Positions 1-6,183 are shown, numbered from the stretch's first letter. The stretch: DNA of 6,954 nucleotides from Chlorobium sp. (GCA_028278005.1 JANQFD010000034.1:1-6954), one strand, 5' to 3'. Numbers and translations are program-made. The notes: generated by a model not told the origin, from the sequence alone.

Positions 1-824
1 AGGCTTCTTGCGCTTTCTGCATCTTCAAGGTGAGAGGAAAAGCTTTTATCGATGCCTTCGAGTTGACGGAGTTGTTCCAGGGCTTCGGAGAGCTGTACGT
101 ACGCGGAACGGTCGCTGTCATAGAGCAGTTCATTCAGGCTCCTGCTCAAACTGAAGCGGGTTTCGGCATGTTCATGCAGGGTGATTTCCTGTTCGACCTC
201 TTCCAGTTCGCCCAATTTCAAATCCAGTGATCGAATCTCATTGAGCTGGTATTCGAGCAGATCACGTTTTTCCTTCAAACGATCTGCATCGGCAGTGAAA
301 TGATCCAGTTCTTTTATGCTGTTTTTCAGATTGGAGTAGGTGTTCTTATAGGTGCCGACAAGTGTGTCGAGCTGTCCGAAATCGTCAAGTACCGAAACAT
401 GTGTCTCCGGATGCAGGAGCAACTGATGCTCATGCTGGCCGTGAAGATCGATAAGAAGGTCGCCTACCTGTTTGAGTACCTGAAGCGTACATGGCGAATC
501 ATTGACAAAACATCGTGACTGTCCTTTTACCGATATCTCGCGACGCAGAAGAATTTCTCCATACAGATCAATACCGGCTTGTTCGAGGATCGGAAGAAGC
601 CTTTCGGCTTTCTCCGGTACCAGAACAGCTTCGACAATTGCTTTGTTGCATCCGGACCGTACCAGGTCGGGACTCGATCTGACACCGAGAACCTGGTTTA
701 AAGCTCCGAGAAGGATGGATTTGCCTGCACCGGTTTCGCCGGTTATAATGGTCAGTCCACTGGAAAATTCAATGGACAGCTCTTCGATCAGGGCAAAGTT
801 TTTGATGTACAGGCTGGTCAGCAT
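1..824 (-). CDS. recN: DNA repair protein RecN, N-terminal part (cut by left window edge)
   Basis: RecN is an SMC-like ATPase of double-strand break repair that acts on DNA ends with the RecA pathway. The minus strand is open from the ATG at 824-822 to the window edge, giving 274 codons of a protein usually about 550-570 residues long. The N-terminus MLTSLYIKNFALIEEL is typical of RecN. The Walker A motif GETGAGKS lies at residues 29-36. The signature HGQHEHQLLL lies at about 128-137, preceded by GQSRCFVN, the ATP-head strand region. From about residue 150 the sequence turns charged and helical (rich in Leu, Glu and Lys), as expected for the first arm of the coiled coil. Walker B and the second head lobe are beyond the window. 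No clear Shine-Dalgarno precedes the ATG, and an in-frame TTG lies two codons upstream, but the family N-terminus supports the ATG. No stop is visible, so the gene is partial, not broken. Confidence 0.96.
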   Translation of the reverse strand, partial: MLTSLYIKNFALIEELSIEFSSGLTIITGETGAGKSILLGALNQVLGVRSSPDLVRSGCNKAIVEAVLVPEKAERLLPILEQAGIDLYGEILLRREISVKGQSRCFVNDSPCTLQVLKQVGDLLIDLHGQHEHQLLLHPETHVSVLDDFGQLDTLVGTYKNTYSNLKNSIKELDHFTADADRLKEKRDLLEYQLNEIRSLDLKLGELEEVEQEITLHEHAETRFSLSRSLNELLYDSDRSAYVQLSEALEQLRQLEGIDKSFSSHLEDAESARS

Positions 825-898
825 AGTCAAAAGATAAAGCTTCAATCACATGAATAACAACAGGACACCTCTCTTTATTTATTCCCCGCTTGCATGGC

Positions 899-920
899 TG
901 ATCCCGGCAGGCAGGGATCA
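899..920. terminator. Hairpin in the recN/lipoprotein gap, possible terminator
   Basis: A perfect 7-bp stem, TGATCCC (899-905) and GGGATCA (914-920), encloses an 8-base loop. It lies in the 153-base gap between the lipoprotein stop and the recN start, both on the minus strand, so it could end or attenuate the lipoprotein transcript. No U-tract follows on either strand, so intrinsic termination is doubtful. It could instead be part of a dispersed repeat together with the neighbouring hairpin at 932-947. Confidence 0.4.
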
Positions 921-931
921 ACATGCTCATG

Positions 932-947
932 TGTCGACTCGTCGGGA
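932..947. repeat. Degenerate third copy of the TCCCGAC/GTCGGGA hairpin motif
   Basis: One arm, GTCGGGA at 941-947, is identical to the arms of the perfect hairpins at 2482-2497 and 3476-3491. The other arm, TGTCGAC at 932-938, differs from TCCCGAC at two positions, so only the inner four base pairs (CGAC/GTCG) remain around a 2-base spacer. The 60-bp core found beside the other two copies is not recognisable here. I infer a decayed or partial member of the same family; chance similarity of a short motif cannot be excluded. Confidence 0.4.
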
Positions 948-977
948 CTCACGACAATGAACAGAGGTGCCAGGCAG

Positions 978-2000
978 TCACCTTACAAGTGTCACATTCT
1001 GCTCAAGCTCTATCATGCCGTTGAATGAGTTGCCTGAAACGTACACTTTGACAAGGTAGATGCCGGAAAGGGCATAGCTGTCGTTATCGTTAAGCCCGTT
1101 CCATTCGAAACTCCCGGTCGGTCCTGCAGGTAGTCCTTCGGCAAGGGTTCTGACGGTCATTCCGCTGCTGTCGTATATGCGGGCAGCTATCTGGTAGGCT
1201 CCTGCCGGAAGGTTGTAGCGAATCACTGTCTTTTCATCGCCGCTGCCGGCATCCAGGGATAAGATTGCGGGTGTAACCGAAAGTGAAGGGGATTGTTCCA
1301 GACTGTTTTCAGTCAGATATATGCTGTTTCTTTTGCCGGGAGTACCACCGAAAACACTCTCCATACAGGAGGACCAGCTTGAAGGTTCACAAGAGGCAAG
1401 CTGGTCGTTGAACTTCTCGAGGGAGCGTCCTTTGGTGTTTTTCAGGTAAGGATTATGCCATGAACTGCTATATGATACTGAGTCGATGACTGTTCCGGTG
1501 GAATCTTTGAGGGTCACACAGTCAACATCGTTGTTCAGAGAAAAGGTTTTTCGCTTTACGATGAAAATCCTGGCCGAAGAATCACCGGTAAGGTAGGTGT
1601 AGTAGTGCACAAGCCTTGAATCAGCCGGATTCAGGCTCTCCTCCGGCACGATGATGCCATACTGGCCGGGAGCGAGTAGATTGTCGGCTGCCTGGTCGTC
1701 GGCAAAGTAGTACGAATATCTTCTGCCGCTGGCAGTGGGACAGTCCTGGATATACCAGCCGAGAAGATCCACCGCTTCGGTTCCCGGATTGTAAATTTCC
1801 ACGAAATCGGGTTGGTCCGCAAGCCCGTCATCTTTTTTCTGGATGGGGGCAAACAATATCTCGTTAATGACCGGGAGTGTTTTCTGCTGCAGGGTGGTCG
1901 AGCTACCGGTAAATGATATTTCGTCACTGTCAGTCCAGCAGGCTGATAAAAAAAGCGTAATTGCGATCAGGATAGGGAACGGCCGCATATTGATGTTCAT
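978..2000 (-). CDS. Lipoprotein with lamin-tail domain and FlgD-Ig-like C-terminal domain
   Basis: The 340-residue product is probably an exported lipoprotein. Its N-terminus has a short basic start, a hydrophobic stretch (residues 8-18) and a lipobox LSAC, with the lipidated cysteine at residue 21. Residues about 44-225 look like a lamin-tail domain (LTD, an Ig-like fold): it begins VINEILFAP, continues DFVEIYNPG and VDLLGWYIQD, and closes with FGGTPGKRNS, the usual end of such domains. Residues about 237-325 resemble the FlgD Ig-like/CHU_C-type beta domain seen at the C-termini of secreted Bacteroidetes/Chlorobi proteins, with RIYDSSGMTVRTL, FEWNGLNDND and SGIYLVKVYVSG. No catalytic motif is visible; LTD proteins are often linked to cell-surface or DNA-associated functions, but the role here is unknown. 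A second ATG at codon 5 (1988) is an alternative start. No clear Shine-Dalgarno is seen. It lies 90 bases downstream of tatA on the same strand. Confidence 0.88.
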   Translation of the reverse strand: MNINMRPFPILIAITLFLSACWTDSDEISFTGSSTTLQQKTLPVINEILFAPIQKKDDGLADQPDFVEIYNPGTEAVDLLGWYIQDCPTASGRRYSYYFADDQAADNLLAPGQYGIIVPEESLNPADSRLVHYYTYLTGDSSARIFIVKRKTFSLNNDVDCVTLKDSTGTVIDSVSYSSSWHNPYLKNTKGRSLEKFNDQLASCEPSSWSSCMESVFGGTPGKRNSIYLTENSLEQSPSLSVTPAILSLDAGSGDEKTVIRYNLPAGAYQIAARIYDSSGMTVRTLAEGLPAGPTGSFEWNGLNDNDSYALSGIYLVKVYVSGNSFNGMIELEQNVTLVR

Positions 2001-2037
2001 TTGGGGTTCAATGTGCGAAACGTGAAAAGTTTGTCGG

Positions 2038-2087
2038 AAACCGCAGGAGGTCAGGCCCGGAGAGGATATACCAGGCTATAGCGGTTT
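2038..2087 (-). terminator. Long-loop inverted repeat just after tatA
   Basis: AAACCGC (2038-2044) and GCGGTTT (2081-2087) are perfect 7-base complements separated by 36 bases, starting 3 bases after the tatA stop on the minus strand. The position suggests a 3'-end structure of the tatA mRNA. No U-run follows, so I cannot call it a true intrinsic terminator. The lipoprotein start lies only 37 bases beyond it. Confidence 0.35.
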
Positions 2088-2090
2088 ATG

Positions 2091-2297
2091 TCAGTCGGAG
2101 GAAGTATCCTTGTCTTTTTTCAAGGGGGTATCTTCTGTGGCCTTATTGAATTCGTCTTCGATCTCTGACTGGGCCTTTTTAAATTCCTTCATGCCTTTGC
2201 CGAGACCTTTTGCGAGCTCGGGCAATTTTTTCGCACCGAACAACAGCAAAACGATAAGCAGAATTAAAATAAGCTCCTGGCCGCCGATACCAAACAT
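2091..2297 (-). CDS. tatA: Sec-independent protein translocase subunit TatA
   Basis: A 68-residue TatA/E-type protein of the twin-arginine translocase, which with TatC moves folded proteins across the inner membrane. It shows the family layout: a short periplasmic N-terminus (MFGIGGQE), a transmembrane helix at residues about 8-19, the F20-G21 hinge, then an amphipathic helix [20 protein letters not shown] and a charged, Lys/Asp/Glu-rich tail. The frame is open 11 codons further upstream, but a strong GGAGG (2304-2308) sits 6 bases before the ATG at 2297 and the family N-terminus starts there, so I chose this start. TatB is distinguished by a longer tail and a different hinge region; the short length and FGAKKLPEL favour TatA. 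No tatC is in the window. The gene stands 203 bases from psd and has its own candidate promoter. Confidence 0.95.
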   Translation of the reverse strand: MFGIGGQELILILLIVLLLFGAKKLPELAKGLGKGMKEFKKAQSEIEDEFNKATEDTPLKKDKDTSSD

Positions 2298-2303
2298 TGC
2301 AAT

Positions 2304-2308
2304 CCTCC
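2304..2308 (-). promoter_or_regulatory. tatA ribosome binding site
   Basis: GGAGG on the minus strand, with a 6-base spacer to the ATG at 2297-2295. It is the clearest Shine-Dalgarno in the window and decides the tatA start against the upstream in-frame ATG at 2330. Confidence 0.85.
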
Positions 2309-2349
2309 GGAAGATTAAACCTTGTAACACTATACAAATGCGATAGTCC

Positions 2350-2378
2350 TATATAATCAATACCACAGCTTTAAGCAA
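2350..2378 (-). promoter_or_regulatory. Candidate sigma70-type promoter for tatA
   Basis: On the minus strand TTGCTT (2378-2373) and TATATA (2355-2350) are separated by exactly 17 bases, about 50 bases before the tatA start codon. The matches to TTGACA/TATAAT are moderate (3/6 and 4/6). Position and spacing are good, but this rests on pattern only. Confidence 0.4.
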
Positions 2379-2421
2379 GTGTTTTTGTTTTTTCGATACA
2401 TATGTTCATGTAGTTATGTAT

Positions 2422-2497
2422 TCCTGGGTTGAGCGATTGTCGAACATGCCGGAGATGCAAGGCGCTGGGAATGTTGCTGTATCCCGACAAGTCGGGA
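2422..2497 (-). repeat. Intergenic repeat copy A (hairpin plus core), downstream of psd
   Basis: Read on the minus strand, this begins with a perfect 7-bp palindromic hairpin, TCCCGAC-TT-GTCGGGA (2497-2482), 3 bases after the psd stop. About 60 bases (2481-2422) follow that match copy B upstream of tilS at 51 of 60 positions in my manual alignment. The match includes an exact 19-mer, GCCTTGCATCTCCGGCATG, and, one mismatch later, an exact 15-mer, TCGACAATCGCTCAA. Copies A and B are in opposite orientation on either side of psd. The hairpin could also serve as a psd 3' structure, although no U-tract follows. Confidence 0.85.
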
Positions 2498-2500
2498 CGC

Positions 2501-3154
2501 TCAGTTTAGGGTATTGAAGGTGCCGATAACTGTCTCCCCTGCGGAACATTTCTGGCCTTTGGCGATCGAAAGTATGACTCCTTCCGGTACAATGATATCC
2601 AGGCGGGAGCCGAATTTAATCATGCCGAACCGCTCGCCTGCCTGAACCGTGTCCCCGATGTCGAGATTGCAGACTATCCGTCTCGCAGCAAATCCGGCAA
2701 CCTGGGTAAAAAAAACACGGTTTCCTTTTCTCTGCTCGATACCGATCTCCATTCTTTCATTATCATTCATGCTCTTATGATCGAACGCCATGTGATAGTT
2801 ACCCGGATGATAGGCAAGATGGGTTATCCTGCCGCTGGCGGGAATCCGGTTGACATGGACATTGAAGATTGACATGAAAATACTTACACATGTCGAGTCC
2901 GGTCCGGTATAAGGGTGAGACATTTTTTTTATCAATACGACTCTGCCGTCTGCAGGGGCAAGAACGATATCCTGTCCGTCAGGTTTTTTCCGGGAAGGGT
3001 CGCGGAAAAAGTACAGGGTAAACAATGCGATACAGGAGGCTGAACCGATAAGAACGGGTTTTACAACGCCGGGGGAGAATAATCCGGCAAGAGCAAGCAG
3101 GATACAGATGAGAAAAGTTTTGCCAAGAGTGCTGCGTCCGTAAGGGGAGAACAT
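2501..3154 (-). CDS. psd: Phosphatidylserine decarboxylase proenzyme, short (PSD-A) type
   Basis: Converts phosphatidylserine to phosphatidylethanolamine in the inner membrane, the last step of PE synthesis. The 217-residue length fits the short PSD-A class (about 210-220), not the longer E. coli type. The N-terminal half is hydrophobic (residues about 13-50, likely two membrane-associated segments), followed by the hallmark FFRDPSR (49-55) and LAPADG (65-70) with the candidate catalytic Asp69. Next come NVHVNRIPASG (98-108) with His100 and the HKSMNDNERMEI block (126-137). The self-cleavage site is Gly182-Ser183 in KFGSRLDIIVPEG; Ser183 would become the pyruvoyl group of the alpha chain. All key residues appear intact. 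The ATG at 3154 fits the family N-terminus, but no strong Shine-Dalgarno is seen. A phosphatidylserine synthase gene (pssA) is not adjacent here. The gene is framed by inverted intergenic repeats. Confidence 0.95.
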   Translation of the reverse strand: MFSPYGRSTLGKTFLICILLALAGLFSPGVVKPVLIGSASCIALFTLYFFRDPSRKKPDGQDIVLAPADGRVVLIKKMSHPYTGPDSTCVSIFMSIFNVHVNRIPASGRITHLAYHPGNYHMAFDHKSMNDNERMEIGIEQRKGNRVFFTQVAGFAARRIVCNLDIGDTVQAGERFGMIKFGSRLDIIVPEGVILSIAKGQKCSAGETVIGTFNTLN

Positions 3155-3352
3155 GTTGGGAACTGTTGACCGGTTGAAATGTTTGCGTTACGACATGTAA
3201 GGCCTGGCTTTTTTTGTATCGATGACCGTATGCATGAAGAAGTGTACAGCGGTGATCCGTTTCGATAAGCGCTATCGGCAGATCACGGGAGCAGGTCACC
3301 GGTCAGCTGCGTTTTAGATATATAGCCTGATAAGATACACCTAAACTGAGCG

Positions 3353-3475
3353 TTTCAACAAATGCTCCGTAATAGTAAGTTTATTAATAACATTCTGTTA
3401 TACTGTATTTGTATAGGGATTATCCCTCACCTGTCTGGTTAAGATGAAAACTGATAAAAGCCGCATTTGTTGAAA
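3353..3475. repeat. Perfect 13-bp inverted repeat enclosing 97 bp, possible miniature element
   Basis: TTTCAACAAATGC (3353-3365) and its exact reverse complement GCATTTGTTGAAA (3463-3475) bound a 97-base AT-rich spacer. The spacer contains a small hairpin, ATAACA-TTC-TGTTAT (3387-3401). The right arm directly abuts the TCCCGAC hairpin of repeat copy B. No flanking target-site duplication is evident and there is no room for a transposase. A MITE-like element, a paired regulatory site, or arms that belong to the copy B family are all possible. Confidence 0.6.
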
Positions 3476-3603
3476 TCCCGACCTGTCGGGAAATGCCGTT
3501 CATACCGGATCTGCTTCGTTACAGGGAACTTGCGGTAGTTCACTACAGCGGCGTTTCCTGTGCCTTGCATCTCCGGCATGCTCGACAATCGCTCAATTCA
3601 GGA
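3476..3603 (+). repeat. Intergenic repeat copy B (hairpin, insert, core), upstream of tilS
   Basis: The element opens with the hairpin TCCCGAC-CT-GTCGGGA (3476-3491), with the same 7-base arms as copy A but a different 2-base centre. Then come 52 bases (3492-3543) absent from copy A. The core follows at 3544-3603 and matches the reverse complement of 2481-2422 at 51 of 60 positions. Relative to copy A it therefore carries an insertion, or A carries a deletion, between hairpin and core. The reading frame is open through the core into tilS, which produces an artificial N-terminal extension of that gene. Confidence 0.85.
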
Positions 3604-3645
3604 TGCATTAAACTGACAAACCATCAATTTCAAATGCGGCTCACA

Positions 3646-4635
3646 ATGCCACGGGATCTCAACCGCATCGAACGGAAATTTCTTGAGCAGCTTACTGTTC
3701 GCAAGCTTGTCGTACAGGGAGAAAGGGTGCTTGCCGCAGTTTCGGGCGGCCCGGACTCCATGGCCCTGCTGTATTTGCTTTGCTCGGTCAGACCGGTTCT
3801 GCACTGCACTGTCAGTGTTGCGCACTGCAATTTTCAGTTGAGGGGTGAAGAAAGCATGCTCGACGAGCAGCTTGTTCTGCGTGAAGCCGAAAAGCTCGGG
3901 ATCGACTGCTTTGTCCGCAGGTTTGATACGAGGAAAGATGCGCGGGACAGGAAACGGTCGATAGAGGAAACCGCGAGAATGGAACGTTACGGTTTTTTCA
4001 GCGAACTGATCGAGCTGCACGGTTTCGACAAGATAGCAACGGGGCATCATGTTAGCGATAACGCCGAGACCATACTGTTCAATCTTTTCCGTGGATCTTC
4101 GATTCCGGGTTTACGTGGAATCCGTGCTTTTCATGGTCACGTTATCCGCCCTCTTCTGTTGATGCGCAAGCAGGATATTCTGCAATACGTCGAGCAAAAA
4201 GGGATCGCCTACCGCGTCGATGCAAGCAACCTCGGAGTAGAGCCGGATCGTAATTTTATACGAAACAGGGTTATTCCCCTGATTGAAGAGCGATTCGAAA
4301 ACAAGCTGCTCCCCTCACTGCAAAGGCTATCGGAGCATGCTGCCGAAATTGAGGAATTTCTGGAGCTGCATTTCGAGCAGCTGTTGCAAAGTGATGAGGG
4401 TTTGTCGCTGACCGGTAACAGGCTGTCGGTGCGATCGCTTGCAGGTCTTTCGGTTTTTGAACAGAAGGAAATTCTGAAACGCGCACTCCAAGATTTCGGC
4501 TGCGAACCTTCGTCGAGGATCCTGCATCAGCTTGTCGAGCTTCTCAGTACCCAACCGGGACGCAAGGTGCACCTGCCGGATGGACTTGAGGTCGTGTGGG
4601 AAGGGAAGTATATGGTGTTCAGAAGAAGGCAGTAG
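3646..4635 (+). CDS. tilS: tRNA(Ile)-lysidine synthetase TilS
   Basis: Attaches lysine to C34 of the CAU-anticodon tRNA-Ile using ATP, giving lysidine so that the tRNA reads AUA and accepts isoleucine. It is an essential cytoplasmic enzyme. From the ATG at 3646 the product has 329 residues. The N-terminal PP-loop ATPase carries SGGPDS at 33-38, then AHCNFQLRGEES, TGHHVSDNAETILFNLFRGSSIPGLRGI and IRPLL. The specificity segment DASNLGVEPDRNFIRNRVIPL follows. The C-terminal part is short and ends in KVHLPDGLEVVWEGKYMVFRRR, resembling the TilS C-terminal barrel. The frame is open back to an ATG at 3493, but those 51 extra residues coincide largely with repeat copy B, and that ATG sits one base after a hairpin. 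ATGs at 3634 and 3646 are the plausible starts; neither has a clear Shine-Dalgarno. The 3' end converges with the next gene, leaving 39 bases. Confidence 0.94.
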   Translation: MPRDLNRIERKFLEQLTVRKLVVQGERVLAAVSGGPDSMALLYLLCSVRPVLHCTVSVAHCNFQLRGEESMLDEQLVLREAEKLGIDCFVRRFDTRKDARDRKRSIEETARMERYGFFSELIELHGFDKIATGHHVSDNAETILFNLFRGSSIPGLRGIRAFHGHVIRPLLLMRKQDILQYVEQKGIAYRVDASNLGVEPDRNFIRNRVIPLIEERFENKLLPSLQRLSEHAAEIEEFLELHFEQLLQSDEGLSLTGNRLSVRSLAGLSVFEQKEILKRALQDFGCEPSSRILHQLVELLSTQPGRKVHLPDGLEVVWEGKYMVFRRRQ

Positions 4636-4674
4636 CACAAAGATTATCCTCTTTACTCCTGCAAACGATGTGAG

Positions 4675-5715
4675 CTACTCCTGGTTACTTACTCCTTTCT
4701 GAAAGAATTCAATCGGCAGATCGGTTTTTACGATAACCGATTCAAGGTTCTGCATCACATCGAGTTCCTTGAGCAAAGCTTTGGCGGGTTCTGTTGTCCG
4801 GGTTCCTGAAGCGCTGGATAGTTTGATTGCCGCCCAAAGGAACGTCGAGGCAAAATATGCAGACGTTCGGTTCTGATAGATCCATTCCGTGTAACCTTCC
4901 ACTCCTTCTTCAAATTTAAGCGAAAGAGCAAGCTGTCTGATGCGGTTCAGATTCCCGAGTGTTTTCATGTCTTTGTTGCCGGAAGTCAGGCTCTGCAGAG
5001 CACCGAGTGTCCACTTTGTGGAAGAAAGGGTAAACCAGAAGTGCGACTTGTATATTGCCTTGTCTATAAGGGCCGCCGTCGTTGAATCACGTGTGAGAAA
5101 GTTGTTTTCCGGTTCAAGAAAACCCCGTAAAAGCTCCGGACTGTTTGCCATGAGAACCTGACGGCCGTCCGGACGGCAGACCCAGAGTGTATCGGTCACG
5201 GCATAGCACGGTTCATTGCCGTACTGCCTGGTCTCGATGCTTTTTTGACGGAGATAATCAGTGGTCAGCTTTCCTTCGAACGATCCCCAGAGAATACCCA
5301 GATACTTCTGTTTTTTCGTGTTCTGTTGCTGAAAAGCAACAAGAAGGGTGTCAAGATCCCGGGAGGGAACAATCCCGGTTTCACTGATTATCTGCTGTAA
5401 TGCCGGAGCGGACTGGAGCCAGTTCATCTCCTGAAGGGAATCGGGTATTACTTCCTGCCAGAAAGGGCTTTCTCTGATATCTTTCAGTCCGGCGTAGATC
5501 AGGGCGTCGGATTTACCTGGCAAACGGTCAATCACCGATACAAGTCTCTCGTTCAGCGGCTCCGGTACGGTTTCGGGTTTCGGCCAGTTAACCCATACAA
5601 GCTGGGCGACAAGGCCGATTGTGCCTAACATGACTGTAATGAAAAGGATGCTCGGCTTTTTCTTCGCTTTTTTGTCCCCGCTTTGCTGACCGGAGTCTTC
5701 TTGTCCTTTTTTCAT
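4675..5715 (-). CDS. Uncharacterised membrane-anchored protein, single N-terminal TM helix
   Basis: I do not recognise a named family with confidence. From the ATG at 5715 the product has 346 residues. It begins with a hydrophilic, Lys-rich cytoplasmic tail (KKAKKK at 15-20), then one transmembrane helix at about 22-44 (SILFITVMLGTIGLVAQLVW), then about 300 residues that should lie outside the membrane by the positive-inside rule. The outer part contains phrases such as IDRLPGKSDALIYAGLKDIRESPFW and GIVPSRDLDTLLVAF. These loosely recall DUF3352-type periplasmic proteins; this is only a resemblance. No catalytic motif or cysteine-rich region is seen. The open frame extends upstream to 5814 inside rnhA, but starting at 5715 places the ATG 7 bases after the rnhA stop, the usual operon arrangement. 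It is very probably co-transcribed with rnhA, although no shared function is apparent. Confidence 0.8.
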   Translation of the reverse strand: MKKGQEDSGQQSGDKKAKKKPSILFITVMLGTIGLVAQLVWVNWPKPETVPEPLNERLVSVIDRLPGKSDALIYAGLKDIRESPFWQEVIPDSLQEMNWLQSAPALQQIISETGIVPSRDLDTLLVAFQQQNTKKQKYLGILWGSFEGKLTTDYLRQKSIETRQYGNEPCYAVTDTLWVCRPDGRQVLMANSPELLRGFLEPENNFLTRDSTTAALIDKAIYKSHFWFTLSSTKWTLGALQSLTSGNKDMKTLGNLNRIRQLALSLKFEEGVEGYTEWIYQNRTSAYFASTFLWAAIKLSSASGTRTTEPAKALLKELDVMQNLESVIVKTDLPIEFFQKGVSNQE

Positions 5716-5722
5716 TCGGGCT

Positions 5723-6163
5723 TTAGCTGTTGTTCTTGATCGCCTGACGGGCAAGGTAGTCACAGCGATTGTTGTACTCATTGTCGCTGTGACCTTTAAC
5801 CTTATGAAAGACAACGTTGTGCAATCTAATCAACTCAAGGATTTTTTTCCACAGGTCGATGTTTTCAACCGGTTTTTTTGCCGATGTTTTCCAGCTGTTA
5901 ACCGTCCATTTTTTCAGCCATTGCTGATTGACAGCGTTGACAAGATAGCTCGAATCACTGTAAAGATCGACATCGCAGGGTTCCTTTAGTGCTTCCAGAG
6001 CCTTGATCGCAGCCATAAGTTCCATTCTGTTGTTTGTGGTCGACGGGGAGAAGCCGGATATTTCCCTGCGGGCATCACCGAACATGAGCAGGGCTCCCCA
6101 GCCTCCTTTTCCGGGATTGCCGCTGCATGCACCGTCGGTGTATATGGTAACTTTTTTATGCAT
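5723..6163 (-). CDS. rnhA: Ribonuclease HI
   Basis: Degrades the RNA strand of RNA:DNA hybrids (R-loops, primers) in the cytoplasm with Mg2+. The 146-residue product is a complete single-domain RNase HI. With the start at 6163 the catalytic residues fall at Asp10 (YTDGACSGNPG), Glu48 (NNRMELMAA), Asp70 (YSDSSYL) and Asp135, with the active-site His125 in KGHSDNEYNNRCDYLA. The first three numbers are the same as in E. coli, and the last two are one higher. The basic handle region WLKKWTVNSWKTSAKKPVENIDLW is present; Ser90 replaces the Gly usual in NGWKT. An ATG ten codons upstream (6193) overlaps the terminator-like hairpin and is rejected. A weak GGGA at 6174-6171, 7 bases from the ATG, supports 6163. 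Only 20 bases separate the hairpin base from the start codon. The membrane-protein gene follows after 7 bases. Confidence 0.97.
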   Translation of the reverse strand: MHKKVTIYTDGACSGNPGKGGWGALLMFGDARREISGFSPSTTNNRMELMAAIKALEALKEPCDVDLYSDSSYLVNAVNQQWLKKWTVNSWKTSAKKPVENIDLWKKILELIRLHNVVFHKVKGHSDNEYNNRCDYLARQAIKNNS

Positions 6164-6183
6164 ACTTGTTTCCCATAGACAGA

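Larger units (their letters stand above)
3155..3645. other. Divergent intergenic region between psd and tilS
   Basis: About 490 bases without a convincing gene separate the two divergent starts. From the psd side it holds a nested palindrome (GTGATC 3252-3257 with GATCAC 3281-3286, and CGATA 3263-3267 with TATCG 3273-3277), a 13-bp inverted repeat pair enclosing AT-rich DNA (3353-3475), and repeat copy B (3476-3603). Both genes' promoters must lie here, but I could not single out a strong -35/-10 pair. Candidates such as TATACT at 3399-3404 lack a good -35 box. No tRNA cloverleaf was recognised. Confidence 0.6.

Noticed and set aside
502..837. Plus-strand open frame of 111 codons
   Set aside because: It lies antisense to recN, whose Walker A and HGQHEHQ motifs are clear on the minus strand; the plus-strand translation resembles no family.
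3252..3286. Nested palindrome GTGATC/GATCAC around CGATA/TATCG as a tRNA or riboswitch
   Set aside because: The arms are short, the internal loop is asymmetric, and there is no cloverleaf or known riboswitch core; it is mentioned only as part of the intergenic region.
3167..3305. TGACCGGT (3167-3174) and ACCGGTCA (3298-3305) as a paired operator
   Set aside because: Eight-base arms 123 bases apart are compatible with chance, and no third site or known regulator motif supports them.
2422..3603. Composite transposon carrying psd
   Set aside because: There is no transposase, the flanking repeats are under 130 bp, no target duplication is seen, and psd looks like a native core gene. Only the repeat arrangement is reported.
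3155..3645. CRISPR array or integron attC sites
   Set aside because: There are no regularly spaced identical direct repeats, and no cas or integrase gene is in the window.
3598..4050. Minus-strand open frame of 150 codons
   Set aside because: It is antisense to the tilS ATPase domain, with no recognisable motif; a shadow of tilS codon use.
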